Positions 1 through 60,230 of a DNA stretch of 64,000 nucleotides are shown here, one piece after another. The DNA is from Plotosus lineatus (Eukaryota; Chordata; Actinopteri; Siluriformes; Plotosidae). The notes beneath the pieces were generated by a model. That model ran no database searches. It saw only the letters and a program-made list of their open reading frames with translations, and was not told the origin of the DNA. Both the position numbers and the translations under genes were made by a program. The number at the start of each line of letters is the position of its first letter. Positions within the stretch are counted from its first letter, which is position 1. Location of the stretch: the NCBI GenBank assembly GCA_024760905.1, contig CM045737.1, forward strand, positions 13,218,726-13,282,725. Direction: 5' to 3'.

Positions 1-750
1 ACTAAATATGTGTTAAAAGTAAAAGAAAATTATTTTTCTTTTTTAAATATCTCGAACCACCCATGCGACGCTTTAAAGTCCGGGGATTGCTGGTCCAAAG
101 AACCCCCCACCCTCCTTCACGAGGTCCTTACATATGGCGGTTGCTTTTTCCAAAATAATCGCCTCCGTCACTGTATCTTTGCTGTTAAGGTCTCCTTTTG
201 CTTCAATATCGTCCCGATTGTAGCGGGGTTTCAGCCATACTCCTTTGCAATTTCACTCAATCGAATCCCACTTTCATATTTTTTTATCATCTCCTGTTTT
301 ACTTTTATTGATAACGGAGCCCGTGTCTTCTTTTCAGTCTCACCGGGAATCACTTTCTTGGGCCTCATGATTAATAATGAAAAATAACACCGCAATAAGC
401 ACACTCAAAAAACTCACGAAACTCACGAACCAACAGTACGACTCTCCTTCACGTGTGTGACGAATAATGGCTCGAAGGCACACGAAAAGCATTATGGGTA
501 CAGTACTATATTGTGGAGCTTCAGCTCCCTCCTAGCCAATGGGAGGCCAGCTGTGCGGGGTGTTGGGAGACAACCAATTTTAAAGGAACTCGCGCACTGT
601 TTGAATGTTTGAATGGCGCGTTTGAATTTTTAAGATGGTGCTTTCGTAATGTGAACTTGTTTCGTATCCAGAGACAAAAATTTTAGGAAAATGAGTTTTG
701 CAACCGGAATTTTTCGTTTGGTGAGACTTTCGTAAAGTGAGATACCACTG
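1..750 (-). mobile_element. Tigger/pogo-like transposon fragment, cut by the window edge
   Basis: On the minus strand, about 375 down to 60, a broken reading frame begins MRPKKVIPGETEKKTRAPLS and continues KYESGIRLSEIAKEYG, the N-terminal helix-turn-helix of Tigger-type transposases, followed by stops. The right end, GATACCACTG at 741-750 followed by TA, is the inverted terminal repeat shared with 43021 and 60321. The block at 510-575 (CCTCCTAGCCAATGGGAGG) is common to these copies. It is a dead copy, and its other end is outside the window. Confidence 0.75.
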
Positions 751-862
751 TATAAGTATTACAGCAAGTATTACTACTTCATATATCACTTGTGCTTTGG
801 TCAATTTAACAAATTACTAACTGCAAACAGTACAGAATGTGCTTTCCTGACATGTACATATA

Positions 863-1337
863 CAGGGATTCCTCACTTTCCGTGTTTAATTGGGACCGAG
901 ATACCCCCGCGACCACCGGATTCTGCAAAGTACGATCGACCCCCCTGACTGACGTATACTTACATGTATATGTGTATATAATATCTAGAAATACATATTC
1001 AGTGCTATAAATGCTTATAATAACAATTAAACATTCAAAAATAATGCATAAGATGTAAATAAAATATAAATACACACACATAGAAACGTGCACGTGCACA
1101 CACACTCAGATGCGCACCTCATGAAAATGTAAATAATTTTGATGAAAGATTTTGGGTTGTTTTTGTTTGGGTTTTTTTTTTTGCATAACTGGCCTTGTTT
1201 TTGTGGCATTTTCCTTAACATTTTTCCATATTCACCCTTAATTTCCTTATTATTTAATTCGATGAATATTTAAAAAAAAAAACCCGCAATGCACTGAAGC
1301 TGCATGAATTAAAGCGCAAAGTAGCGAGGGATCCCTG
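863..1337 (+). mobile_element. CAGGGATCCCTC-end MITE, copy 1
   Basis: A 475-bp non-autonomous element flanked by TA on both sides. It starts CAGGGATTCCTCACTTTCCG and ends CGAGGGATCCCTG, which are inverted copies of each other. The interior has AATACATATTCAGTGCTATA and the T-rich block TTGTGGCATTTTCCTTAAC. This is the most complete copy and serves as the reference for the other six. TA target and TIR length fit a Tigger-derived MITE (inference). Confidence 0.75.
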
Positions 1338-1359
1338 TATTCAGAAAAAATAAATACAT

Positions 1360-1712
1360 GTTCTGCACCAGCATGGTGACATACTGGTTAACACGTCTGC
1401 CTCAAAGTAAGAAGGTCCTGGGTCCAATTCCTTGCTCGAGTGTTTCTGTGTGGAGTTTGCAAGTTCTCTCCTTGGTTCCGGGTACTCCAGTTTCCTCCCG
1501 CAGTCCAAAAACATGCACAGTAGGTTAATTGGCTGTTCCAAATCACCCCTGAGTGTGAGTGTGAATGAGTGTGTGAGTGTTGGCCCTGTGATGGCCTGTT
1601 GAGCTGTCCAGGGTATATCCCACCCTTGCCGACAGTCAGCTGAGATGGGCACAAGCCTCCAGACAACTCTATTTTGGATTAAGCGGTTTAGGAAATGAAT
1701 GAATGGATGTTC
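1360..1712 (+). repeat. SINE-like repeat B
   Basis: A tRNA-like head (TGGTTAACACGTCTGCCTCA followed by GGTCCTGGGTCCAATTCC) leads into GTTTCTGTGTGGAGTTTGC, CTCCCGCAGTCCAAAAACAT and a tail ending GGATTAAGCGGTTTAGGAAA with ATGAATGAATG. The same series recurs more than a dozen times here in both orientations. Confidence 0.8.
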
Positions 1713-1759
1713 TTCTGAATTGTTATTTGCCAAACCTAATCACAATAGATGTTATAATC

Positions 1760-1821
1760 CTGGCTGACACTGGGTGAAGGCGAGGTACACCTTGAACAGC
1801 TCACCAAACCATCACAGGGCC

Positions 1822-1888
<67 letters not shown>
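1760..1888. repeat. repeat B fragment (minus) and (CA)n
   Basis: 1760-1817 is a reverse tail fragment of repeat B (GGTACACCTTGAACAGCTC). 1818-1888 is an uninterrupted (CA)n array. Confidence 0.8.
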
Positions 1889-1892
<4 letters not shown>

Positions 1893-2320
1893 ATGACTCA
1901 GTGGTTAAGGCTGTAGCTTGCTAATCTGAAGATTGGCTGTTCAAGCCCTAGTATCATTTAGCTGCCTGTTGTTGGGCCCTTGAGCAAGGCCCTTAACCCT
2001 TAATTGCTCAGATCTCTGTTTGGGCTATTATACCCAAGCCCAATGGCTCATCAGGCCGGTGCTTATCCCTGGTTTCTGTAGAGTGAAGCGACCAGGAGTA
2101 CAGGAGTTCCTCCTGGATGGGACGCTCGTCCATCGCAGGTTACCTTCCCAGTATATTTTTACTGGTAACATTTATACTTCTGGGTGAACAGAGGCACACT
2201 TATAGTTAGGACCTTGCCTAGAGGTCTTCGCAAATTGGGGGGTCTGACTAGGATTTGAATACACAACCTCCCGATCAGGAGTGCAGCACCCTAACCACTA
2301 CACCACCAGCCCCACACAAT
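1889..2320 (+). repeat. tRNA-derived SINE of a different family
   Basis: Starts GATGACTCAGTGGTTAAGGC with a following GTTCAAGCCC box, then TTGGGCCCTTGAGCAAGGCC, a block I know from common fish SINEs. Ends near CCTAACCACTACACCACCAG, a reverse head of a second SINE, so the unit may be a back-to-back pair. Confidence 0.65.
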
Positions 2321-2394
2321 TGTTCAGATAAACAATAAAATAGAAGGCACTCTGGAAACGGGTGTCTGCCAGATGCCGTTAATGTAAATAAATA

Positions 2395-2545
2395 AGGGAT
2401 TACAGTACCTGAAGGAAACTCATGCAAGCACGGAGAGGACAAGCAAACTCCACATAGAAAGGCTTGAGCCCAGAACTCAAACCCAGGATCTTCTTGCTGT
2501 GAGCCAGATATGCTAATCATTATACCAGCATACCGTCGCTTCTGC
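2395..2545 (-). repeat. repeat B fragment
   Basis: Reverse copy: GCAAGCACGGAGAGGAC and the complement of a tRNA-like head ending TTATACCAGCATACCGTC. Confidence 0.6.
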
Positions 2546-3354
2546 AAGTCTAAAAATGTCAAAAAAGTGCAGATTTTACAGGGTGATATATTTTTCATGC
2601 CTAAAAGAAGTCATGGAAAACATTCATGCAGCTGAACCAGTAACACATTCCATATTCACAGTAAAAAATATACATTATAAACTTTATTTACAGTACTGTA
2701 CTGTAATTCTCAACATGTTCTGTACTTTGCGTAAGTACATTACCGTCGTAGCCTGTATTGTCAAACTGTCAGGGTACAGTGATAGACTGGTATGTGTTGT
2801 GTCCATATTTGAATGTTGGGCCATTTTTCAAAAGCTGCTGGGTGAATTATTCTAAAATTTTACATGTAGAATTATTGTGGTGTGTGGGTGTGCCTGAGGC
2901 TTGTCAGTTTCATGGTCTGAATCGAGACCTACAACAGATGGAGGTTCAGGTGAAGGGGATTTGAAAACTGCGTAGTCACATTTACATATAAAATGTGTTG
3001 GACGTCTGTCCTGGGGGGGAAAAAAGGTCAGGTCTGTAAATCAAATTGTACAATTATTTCGCAAAACAATACCATTGGTGCAAGATTGTCTTTTGATATT
3101 ACTGCGATACGCCGTTGGCCTTTGACTGATAACTTTCAATTGATTTTTTTTTTGTTTGTACTCCTCAATATAAAGAATCTACAGTACCCAGCATGCATTG
3201 TCCACGTACATGATTCATCTATGGGTAATCCATCCTGACCTTTGAGCAAGACTTGGACACATCACTCAGATATTTCTAAGAAGGAAATAAAACAGTGCTC
3301 TCAAAGACAGTAATAATTATGATTTTTTTTTTTAAATGTCTGATGTTTAAAGTA
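2546..3354. other. intergenic or intronic sequence, nothing recognised
   Basis: AT-rich sequence without a supported gene, exon or repeat family that I can name. Open frames here are short and show no family motif. Confidence 0.5.
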
Positions 3355-3356
3355 GT

Positions 3357-3690
3357 GGCAGTGGTGGCCCAGTGGTAAGTTGCTGGATTACTAATCCCAA
3401 GGTTCGGAGTTCATGGCCCACTAGTAACAGGTTGTCACTGTCATCCCAGTGCAGCCAACTGGGTTATCAAAGGCCAGCCATGTGTCTTACTGTCTATGGT
3501 GAGAGGTCATGTAAAAGAACCAGTGGTGACTTTCATCAACAGTAGCTGCAAAGCCATCAGCATGTTTCTGTCATGCAATGGTCTGGGGAGCTGTCCAGGG
3601 TGTACTCTGTCCTTGTCCAGAGAGTCAACTGAGATGGGCACCAGCTTCTTCATGATCATAATTAGGATTAAGCTGTTCAGAAAATGAACG
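3357..3690 (+). repeat. SINE A (tRNA-derived), copy 1
   Basis: Pol III A-box-like TGGCCCAGTGGTAAG and a B-box-like AGGTTCGGAGTTC, then GGGTTATCAAAGGCCAGCCA, CTATGGTGAGAGGTCATG, AGCTGTCCAGGGTGTACTCT and a tail AATTAGGATTAAGC. The tail is shared with repeat B. Confidence 0.8.
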
Positions 3691-3717
3691 TTTAAAATCA
3701 CAACTGAGTACATGTAC

Positions 3718-4130
3718 AGTAGGTCCTCGATATTCGCGGGGGTTTGGTTCTGGCCCCTCCCGCGAATGAAGATAATCCGCGAGTTCTGTACCTGGAAGAA
3801 AAACCCTATGTATCATATTACATGCGTGAATGAGCAACCAGAAGTAAAATACTGTGTATCTATTACATGCGCTAAAATATGCTTTTTAAACACATTCTAT
3901 AGACAGTATTTTTAATACAGTATTAATGTAGTAAAATGTAGTAATGATTAAGAAAAACTTTTCAATTTTTACTGATATATTTATTGATGATAAAATATAA
4001 ACATTATACAGCATATACTGTTGTAAGGCACTAGTATTAAAGTCTTTTTCAATTATTATTCCAGTACAGTACCTAAGTTAATGTTTAGAATGTTTGTGCG
4101 TGAGATTTTATGTTCTGTAGGATGTTTAAC
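3718..4130 (+). mobile_element. Tigger-type MITE end
   Basis: After TA, CAGTAGGTCCTCGATATTCG with an imperfect internal inversion (CGCGGGGG and CCCCTCCCGCG) looks like a Tigger-type terminal repeat. The far end was not located, so the right limit is approximate. Confidence 0.4.
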
Positions 4131-4320
4131 AAACAATACCAAAAGGATAAACTTTATGACGCTTCATGTCATTTTACATTGATCTTGGAGTGACGTCTCC
4201 AAGATGGCGCTGTCTAGAGGGTGACGTCGCAGAGTTCTTAGAGTCAAATTGTTTCTTTGTTCATTTTAATTTGTTGTATTTGTTGTTTTGTTTGTTCAAT
4301 GTTTTGCACTATGCTCGTCT

Positions 4321-5005
4321 ATGACCGGTCGACCCTACTACAGCTACATGAGATCGGAGTCTTCGGGCAACTAAGCATGCTCAACTGCTATCCTGAGCTA
4401 ATATGCTATGGTAGCTCAATGCTAGCCGCACCCCGGCTAACAATAAGTCCAGGTGGAGTTCTCAGAGTCATGTATGCTACAGCTAAGAGATCGGAGTCTT
4501 CAACTATCCTGAGTTAATATGCTATGGTAGCTCAATGCTAGCCATACCCCAGCTAACAATAAGCCCAGGCGGGAAGGGGCCGAACGACTACTCCAGCGCT
4601 TGGGATTGCAGGGGATGAAGGCAGTGTAGCCGGCTGGTGCAATCATCTCGTCGGGTATACTTGACTCTCGAGCCATGTTTGTTCCTCGAGCCATGTTTCA
4701 CAGAAACACAGCATGGAGCAGTCCTGTAGATCCCTCTGTGCTGCAATCTGAGCATGAAGCTCGTCCATCTTGTTTCACAGGGACTGAACATTTTCATGCA
4801 GTATGACCGGAAATGCTAACCTTTCACTTCTAACCAAGTGCCGGAGACTCTGAGAACTCCGCCTAGACTTATTGTTAGCCGGGGTGCGGCTAGCATTGAG
4901 CTACCATAGCATATTAGCTCAGGATATGAGTTGAGCGTGCTCGGTTGTACACGCCCGAAGACTCCGATCTCATAGCTGTAGTAGGGTTGACCAGTCACAG
5001 ATATT
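4321..5005 (-). mobile_element. L1-like LINE 5' fragment with inverted duplication
   Basis: 4321-4475 and 4838-5000 are inverted copies of about 150 bp (share GAGATCGGAGTCTTCGGGC and CTAATATGCTATGGTAGCTC). Both translate to the peptide PELICYGSSMLAAPRLTIS on opposite strands, and 4490-4570 is a third partial copy. Between them, on the minus strand, is DELHAQIAAQRDLQDCSMLC followed by FCETWL, which resembles the start of an apurinic endonuclease domain of an L1-like LINE, then IPDEMIAPAGYTAF in another frame. It is broken and non-functional. Confidence 0.55.
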
Positions 5006-5684
5006 TTATTTATTTATTTATTTATTGCCTGTCTAAGCCAAAAGAAGATGGTTGCAATTACAGACCATTATCTTGCCTGGCCTTCCCCCCCCCAAGCTAT
5101 TATTTTATAAAATATTTAGATGGTGTATTATATATTTATTTGTAGGCGGATTTTAAGATATGAGTGGTTAGTTGATTTATTAATTTAATTCCTTCGTGTG
5201 AAAACCCCAGGAAATCATCATCTTGTTTTCTTGTTAATCTCATTTTTTAATCATGTCGATTTCCAGTCTGTGACACACAGGAAGTCAGCCACCACATCTT
5301 TTCACGTGCTGTGTGCAGTTGACAGTGTGAGGCTTATGGAGAAAAGCACCATTATGCTTGTTTTGCATCCATCAGCTCACAGATAGTCCTGATTTGCAGG
5401 CATCACTCCTGGTGACGGATATCGGTACTACATTATTTATCTTATTCCAATGTTTGATCTGTAGCTACATGATTTTCCTGTCACACGATCGTCTGATTAG
5501 ATAACTGCATGAACAAACTGGTTTATAGTTGCTTGTAATTAAATGGCGCAGTGCTTATAGTTAAGGTCGTGTGTGCCATTCTTTATATCAGTTTTTTGGA
5601 ATATTTTATCTCACTGCATGGAAAATTGCAGTCACAGGAGAAAAATGAATGGAAACACTTCAGTGGTTGTTGACACTATTGGCA

Positions 5685-5690
<6 letters not shown>
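5006..5690. other. no recognised feature
   Basis: Includes an ATTTATTTATTT run near 5010 and ordinary AT-rich sequence. No exon-like block with splice sites and homology was seen. Confidence 0.5.
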
Positions 5691-5932
<242 letters not shown>

Positions 5933-6564
5933 AAGGCTCTTTTTTTGCTCACTCTGACATTTGCCATCTCAGGCTCTCAAGTTTTCCTCCCTCATTCAGC
6001 ATGTGCTGTTAAAAATAAACCCAGCAAACCCTTTTCCTGTCCTCTTTTCCTGCTCTTTGGTGTGCTCTGTTATGTAGGTAGTGAGGTGAGAGGAGATTTC
6101 TTTGCGTGCTTTCATGCATGGCTCCATGATTCTGGATGAAATAGAAAGAAGATGTTTTGCTGAAAATTTTGATCACGATCCTCACTCAAAATTCTCTCCT
6201 CAAGGATGTGAAGGAAAGATACATAGCTCATGTTTATTAAATTCAGGAAGAAGGCCACTATAGCATTACACATTCCAAAAGTATATATCTGAGTGAAGGC
6301 TGGCATTTTATGCTGCAATATCCTAAATTCTATACATTATATCTATATCCTATATATTATATATGTTTTTCTGGTAATCCTTAATCGAAGAATTCAATAA
6401 TACTGGTGTGCCATGAATGCAGCGGAGCAAACTGAGGCAAAAGAAATGATTGTAATCTTCGTTTCTACACTTAAATTTTACATTTAAGCCATGAAAATAC
6501 ACCAAGTAAGAATAAGATAAAAATAAAAATACATAAACAAAATTACAAACACCTATCTATCTAC

Positions 6565-6568
<4 letters not shown>
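5933..6568. other. no recognised feature
   Basis: AT-rich non-coding sequence. No repeat family recognised. Confidence 0.5.

Positions 6569-6655
<87 letters not shown>
6569..6655. repeat. (TA)n microsatellite
   Basis: Perfect TA run abutting the left end of the MITE at 6656. Confidence 0.9.
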
Positions 6656-6657
<2 letters not shown>

Positions 6658-7107
6658 GGGATCCCTTAATTGGACTGAGATTCCCCTGCAATCGCCGAAT
6701 TGTACGAAGTAGGATCAACCCCCCTGACAAATGTATATGTACATGTGTATATAATATCAATAAATACATTTTCAATGCTATAAATGCTGACAATAACAAT
6801 TAAACATTCAAAAATAATGCATAAGATACACACACATACAGACGCACGTGCACACACTCAGATGTGCACCTCACAAAAATGTAACTAGTTTTGATGGGGG
6901 GGTTTTGGGTTGTTTTTGTTTTTGTTTGTTTGTTTGGTTTTTTTTTTTTTTTTTTGCCTAATTGGTCTTGTTTTGCGGCATTTTCCTTAACTTTTTCCCA
7001 TATTTTTCCTTAATTTCCTTATTTTTTAATTCGATGAATATTTAAAAAATAAAACGCAATGCATTGAAGCCGCATGAATTGAACTGCGAAGTAGTGTGGG
7101 ATCCCTC
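6656..7107 (+). mobile_element. CAGGGATCCCTC-end MITE, copy 2
   Basis: Starts TAGGGATCCCTTAATTGG, has the family interior (ACATTTTCAATGCTATAAAT, TTGTTTTGCGGCATTTTCCT), and ends GTGTGGGATCCCTC. The left end adjoins (TA)n. Confidence 0.7.
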
Positions 7108-7114
7108 TATATAT

Positions 7115-7402
7115 AAACAAAAAACAAAACAAAACAACCCAAAACCTTCCGTCAAACTATTTACATTTTAACATATGTATGTGTGTGTATTTATATTTTA
7201 TTTACATCTTATGCATTATTTTTGAATGTTTAATTGTTATTATAAGCATTTATAGCATTGAATATGTATTTATTGATATTATATACATGTACCTATACAT
7301 CAGTCAGAGGGGGTTGGGGGGGGGGGTGATCCTACTTCATGGAATTCGGTGGTCACGTCGGGGTCTCGGTCCCAATTAACCGTGGAAAGTGAGGGATCCC
7401 TG
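7115..7402 (-). mobile_element. CAGGGATCCCTC-end MITE, copy 3 (partial)
   Basis: Reverse-oriented partial copy directly following copy 2. Contains TTATGCATTATTTTTGAATG and ends GAAAGTGAGGGATCCCTG followed by TA. The part containing the T-rich block is missing. Confidence 0.7.
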
Positions 7403-7416
7403 TAAATATATATATT

Positions 7417-7420
<4 letters not shown>

Positions 7421-7481
<61 letters not shown>
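7421..7481. repeat. (CA)n microsatellite
   Basis: Uninterrupted CA run of about 30 repeats between copy 3 of the MITE family and a repeat B fragment. Confidence 0.9.
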
Positions 7482-7483
<2 letters not shown>

Positions 7484-7484
7484 T

Positions 7485-7735
7485 CCACTTAATCCTGATT
7501 CGGTTCACAGGGAGGCTGTCACCCATCTCAGCCAACTCTCGGCGAAGGTGGGGCACACCCTAGATGGCTCACCAGGCCATTGCACCCATCACTCACAAAC
7601 CATTCATACACTCACACCTAATGGTGATTTGGAGCAGCCAATTACCCTACTGTACATATTTTTGTACTGTGGGAGGAAACCCACACAAGCACAGGGAGAA
7701 CATGCAAACTCGAGTAAGAAACATGTGAAATAAAA
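7485..7735 (-). repeat. repeat B copy
   Basis: Reverse copy: ACTTAATCCTGATTCGG, GGTGGGGCACACCCTAGATG, TGTGGGAGGAAACCCACACA. Confidence 0.7.
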
Positions 7736-8225
7736 ATAAAATTAACTGTTTCAAAAAGTGTAATTACATAAAAACTATAAAGTACAATGCAACTCTAATT
7801 GAAACCTCAGAATTGCAGGTAAAATCAGGTTTATTGATTATACAGTATTTTTAAATCCTTTTCTCAGTTTGTACTGTGGTTGCTAAAGCACTTTAAAGAT
7901 AAAGATGAGACAGTAACACACTACGTCCAGAAGATGTAGTATTATGAAGCAATAACTTAAGCTAAATTTGACTAAAATTGAACTTCAATAAATAAAAATA
8001 GAAATTCTAAATTAACAATGAAGGCTAAATAATAATAAAAACTCATTCTAATTTCAAAACTCCAATTATTCTATTACTTGGTATTGAATAAAAAAAATGG
8101 AAATAAGTGGCATGAGGCATCCTTATTTTCTGTTCCCATTATTATGCCTGGCCTTCATGCATGATTGTCCAGTCATTCCCAGTATGTAGTTTATTTATTT
8201 ATTTATAAGCAAAGATCCATTCATT
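7736..8225. other. no recognised feature
   Basis: Strongly AT-rich, A-runs and short T-runs. No gene or repeat family recognised. Confidence 0.5.
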
Positions 8226-8560
8226 CATTAATTTTCTGAACTGCTTAATCCTAACTAGGATCACGGGGAGGCTGGTGCCCATCTTAGCTGACTCTGTGCG
8301 AGGGCAGAGTACACCCTGCACAGCTTGACAGGCCATAGCAGGGCAGAAACACGTTGACGGCTATGCAGCCACTCTTGTTGAGAGTCAGCAATGGTTCTTT
8401 TACATGAACCGCTCACCATAGACAGTGAGAAACACGGCCGGCCTTTGATATCCCAGTAAACTCGGGGGACAGTGACAGCCTATTGAAAGAGAGGCTTGAA
8501 CCCCCAACCTTAGGATCAGTAATCCAGCACTTTTTACCACCAGGCCACAACTTCCCGAGA
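8226..8560 (-). repeat. SINE A, copy 2
   Basis: Reverse copy from TTTTCTGAACTGCTTAATCC to the tRNA-like head (GGATCAGTAATCCAGCAC). It lies about 160 bases before the first adcy1 exon. Confidence 0.8.
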
Positions 8561-8723
8561 GCGGTTCAATTTTGCCAAAAAAACCCCCCAAATATTATGA
8601 AATATATTAGCTCGATTCTTTATTGTTTTCTGTGGAAAAAAGGAAGCATTTTCTAAAAGTGTATATTCTCTTTCTCCTTCTCTCTCTGTCTCTCTGTATG
8701 TGTGCATGTGCATTTCATTGCAG

Positions 8724-56556
<47,833 letters not shown>

Positions 56557-56788
56557 CGTGTGAAAAGTCGTATTTTATAGCAAGCAACCTGTTCGTGAAT
56601 CGGGAAGGAGGGGAGGGTGTGTGTGTGTGTGTGTGTGGGGGGGGGGGGTGGCGGAGATGTTTTACTGAGAACAAAGAAGACTTCACCGTCAAAAGGGTTC
56701 CGGTGATGAGAGATAGACACTTAAATCTCTTGTGCCGAGACAAACCCTCTTCCACACACATGCAAACATAATGAGCAGATTTGTGTAT

Positions 56789-56822
<34 letters not shown>

Positions 56823-56988
56823 ATGTATGTGCATATACATGTGAACATGTGTGTGCGTGTTTGTTTTAATGAGTCTTCCTCAGTCCAGCTAGATATCAGG
56901 GGCTCCTAAAGAGGAGCATGTGTTTTACAGAAATGGCAGCTTCACACCAACAAAGGAGCCACACACTGCTCTGTGCATGTGTTTTCTC

Positions 56989-57046
<58 letters not shown>

Positions 57047-59460
57047 CAAAGATAATTAGTAACAGTAGGAAATTAATGCCATGGCATTACCCATTCAAAG
57101 CATGTGTATGCAGTTGGGCCCAACACTTGATGGTTTAAATGGCGCTGTATTTTTATATTTGTGTGCAGACAAGTTGCTGAGAAAGTATTTATGAGTATTA
57201 ATTATCATTCTGAAGATTATGATGAAATGGGATGACAAGAAAACAAACTCCTATCGGAGTTGCAGTTATTCACTGGGAAGCTGAAAGTATGGGGAAGTTC
57301 ACTGCCTGTACTTGCGTATAAAAAATGGACGCTCCGATCCGCACCCTACAGAGTATTTCTTCTTGTTGCCTTTTTTTTTTTTTTTTTTTGAGCGAGTGCT
57401 AATATGACATATCCAGAGGCAAAAATCTTGTAAATGTAGACCGAGTATTACTATTAAGAATAGGATCAGCCGTGGGTACCAGCCATCAGTAAAACAAAGC
57501 TGCTAACACTCACATGCTAGGTTTTTTTTTTTTGTTTTTTTTTTTGACTAGGAACATTCTTGACGTCAGTGCACATTTCCTTGTGCTCTTTGACCTTTTA
57601 ACATGATGGAAATATCGGATCCGACACAACCACAAATACAAGAACAAGCTTTTGTCTTAAGTACACAACTTACACTCAGTAAAGATTCCCAGAATTCCCT
57701 AACAGCATGTGTGAAATGAAGACGAGAGGCAATGGATTAAGCTGTTCATTAAGAAGGAAATGTACTATATCAGCTGCGAGCAACTTAATTATCCACTGGG
57801 GATAATGAGCAGCTTTTTATAGCTTTATAGTTCTTATTTGTGGAAACCGTTGTGATATTTGTTATATTCAGAGTTTCTAAGTAGGCTAACGCGCAGCATG
57901 ATCTTGCTATTGCTGGCGGTGAGAGGATTTAGCCTTGTGCTCGCGCAAGAAGGAGCACTGGGATAATATACCTTTAGATTTAAATGGTACGTACGGTCAG
58001 CTGGTGGTTGTTGTCTTACATACTTATGGCTCTTAATGCAATCAGGGTAGAAAAACGGGCCACGGACCACGCCGTTTTGTGGTCACAAAAGTGTATTTTA
58101 TCAGATCAGTTAGTCTCTCATATTTATTTTCGAGTTTATTTTTGATTTCTTGGTGAAATGCTACTGTAATGAGGTTGGCTTCCAGCTTACCGTTCTGCAT
58201 GTCCTTCTTCGCATGCCACCGTTCTACCTTGTCTTGTTCTTTTTGCTAAGTGCCGTGTGACTCTAATGCATGACTAATGCAAAAACCTGAAAAAAAAAAA
58301 AAAAAAAAAAAAAAAAACCAAACAAACAGGGGGGTGAAATGTGTAATGGGTAATATTTTGAAAAAGGATTTTAGTTGCAGTGCAGTGCATGAATGTCGCG
58401 AGTGCACTGTTGTTCATTTGAATTGTGTTTTTAGTATCAAACCTTTAGCAACAGCTCGTTTGCTTTTTTTTTTTTTTTTTTTTTCTCCTTCCATGCATGG
58501 TGCTGTGAAGTGTTGACGAAAGCTTGGGAGTTTTGTAGCATCGCTGCCTTTTTTGGCTCTTGAGGTGAATGCCTTTTATCCAGGAGTTGTTGGTTTGGGT
58601 GTATTCCTTTTCGCCAACACATTTTGTTATGAACATATCAATTACAGTGTTCTATTGTAGCACAATTTTGTGATATCGTGTTTGATTCTACTTTTTAAAA
58701 TAACATAGAGTTTTATATGCATTGGATCCATCAAGAGTCCAGTTTTGGCTTCCTGTAACACTTTGGGGTTCGATGTTTCGATGTTGGGTGTTTTTCTCCT
58801 GGGTTTTTGGAGAAGTATATTTTCCTGACTATCCATTCATCCTGAGTGATACATTCATTACTATTTAGTGACATAAAATAAAGTTCACGAAACTTATAAA
58901 TGGGCGCAAATTTACACTTTGAACATTGTTGAATTTCTTACAGTCAACCAAAAGTAAAGGTTATATACAATCAGAATATAGATACCATAATTCCATTATT
59001 CTCTATGACAAAAAAGTTTATGAAAAGCCAAACACATCATTCTATCTCTGAATATGCCTAAATCAGAGTTTATGATCAAGCAAATGTAGCCACATAAAAA
59101 TAAATAAATAAATAAATCATAAATAAATAAAAAAAAAATCTATTTTCTATATACAAATGAAAGTGGCCTGAAATAGCATCAATTTAAAATAATACAACTT
59201 TACGAATGCATAAAATATTCACAGTAAATACACTAGATTTTCATTTGAAGTAGATATTTTCATATATAATACGGGTTTAAAATATTACATGTATGGAATC
59301 TACTGCAGAGTAAACTGAAAGTATTTTACTTATAACCTTACATATATGTGTATATCTATTTTTTTGGGGTTGCAATGTATTAATTGCAATGTTGATATAT
59401 GTGAATGTAAATTTCATATTGAGATCTTTTATACTTGTGTTTGCACTGTTCTGGAATAAA
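56557..59460 (+). other. adcy1: adcy1 3' untranslated region (probable)
   Basis: About 2.9 kb between the stop and the poly(A) signal. Apart from short (GT)n arrays at 56617, 56791 and 56994 and A or T runs (58290, 58466, 57370, 57520), it has none of the SINE, LINE or transposon sequence that fills the introns. Its composition is AT-rich with several TGTAAAT and TTTTTAT stretches. The extent is inferred; it needs transcript evidence. Confidence 0.6.
59455..59460 (+). promoter_or_regulatory. candidate polyadenylation signal AATAAA
   Basis: AATAAA within CTGGAATAAAATGAC, at the boundary between the repeat-poor block and renewed SINE/Tigger sequence. An alternative AATAAA lies at about 58877 (CATAAAATAAAGTTC), and the AAATAAATAAAT run near 59100 gives further matches. 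Confidence 0.5.
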
Positions 59461-59880
59461 ATGACAATGAGAGACCGAGATGGAGTTTGGCAAAGCTTTC
59501 GGGTGTTTCCGTATGTTTATGTGATGTTGTGTCATTGCACCCTGTTTGTGTGCTAATAGTTGTGTCCTTGACTCAGTTGGATGTGATTCTAAAGGTGACC
59601 ATTGTACCCCAGAAAAAACAAGTTGAGCAAAACAAGTGTCGTTTATTCGCCTTGATTCTACAATGACTCTGCATTCAGCAAGATTAATACGACTGTGTAT
59701 GCTTGTACTTTTTGAGAGATAATCTCATACCTCGGCAGCGCAGCACCTTGACAATAAACTGAAAGTGCTGCGTATTGAGACACAGCGCTATACTGGACAG
59801 AATTTTGACCTAGGGACAGTATAAATGCTCATTGATTCAGCAACTGCAATACATTGCTAATACAAATCAGAAAAACACAA
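59461..59880. other. downstream flank, nothing recognised
   Basis: No repeat or coding evidence in the 420 bases after the poly(A) signal. Confidence 0.45.
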
Positions 59881-60010
59881 TGTCTGTCTTCCTTTCGGCT
59901 TTTTCCCTTTTACTCGGGAGTCGCCACAGCGAATCATCTGATTCGCACGTTTGATTTGGCAGAGGTTTTTACGTCGGATGCCCTTCCTGTCACAACCCTT
60001 TTAGCAAGGG
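59881..60010 (-). mobile_element. RTE-like LINE 3' end or derived SINE
   Basis: TCTTCCTTTCGGCTTTTTCC, GGGAGTCGCCACAGCGAATC and GTCGGATGCCCTTCCTGTCA, nearly the same as 9245-9378. Confidence 0.65.
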
Positions 60011-60230
60011 ACAGAAACACGCTGACGACTTTGCAGCTACTCTTTACGAAAGTCAGCAATGGTTCTTTTACATGCCTCACACCATAGACAGTGAGAGACA
60101 TGGCCCGCCTTTGATAACCCAGTTAGCCGCACTGGGGGGGACAGTGACAACCTTGTGGAGAGTGGGACTCGAACCCCCAACCTTTGGATCAGTGATCCAG
60201 CGCCCTATACCACTAGACCACCACTGCCCC
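60010..60230 (-). repeat. SINE A, copy 9, joined to the preceding LINE-type end
   Basis: GACAGAAACACGCTGACGAC to CCAGCGCCCTATACCACTAG and ACCACCACTGCCCC, the complement of a clean tRNA-like head. Confidence 0.8.
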
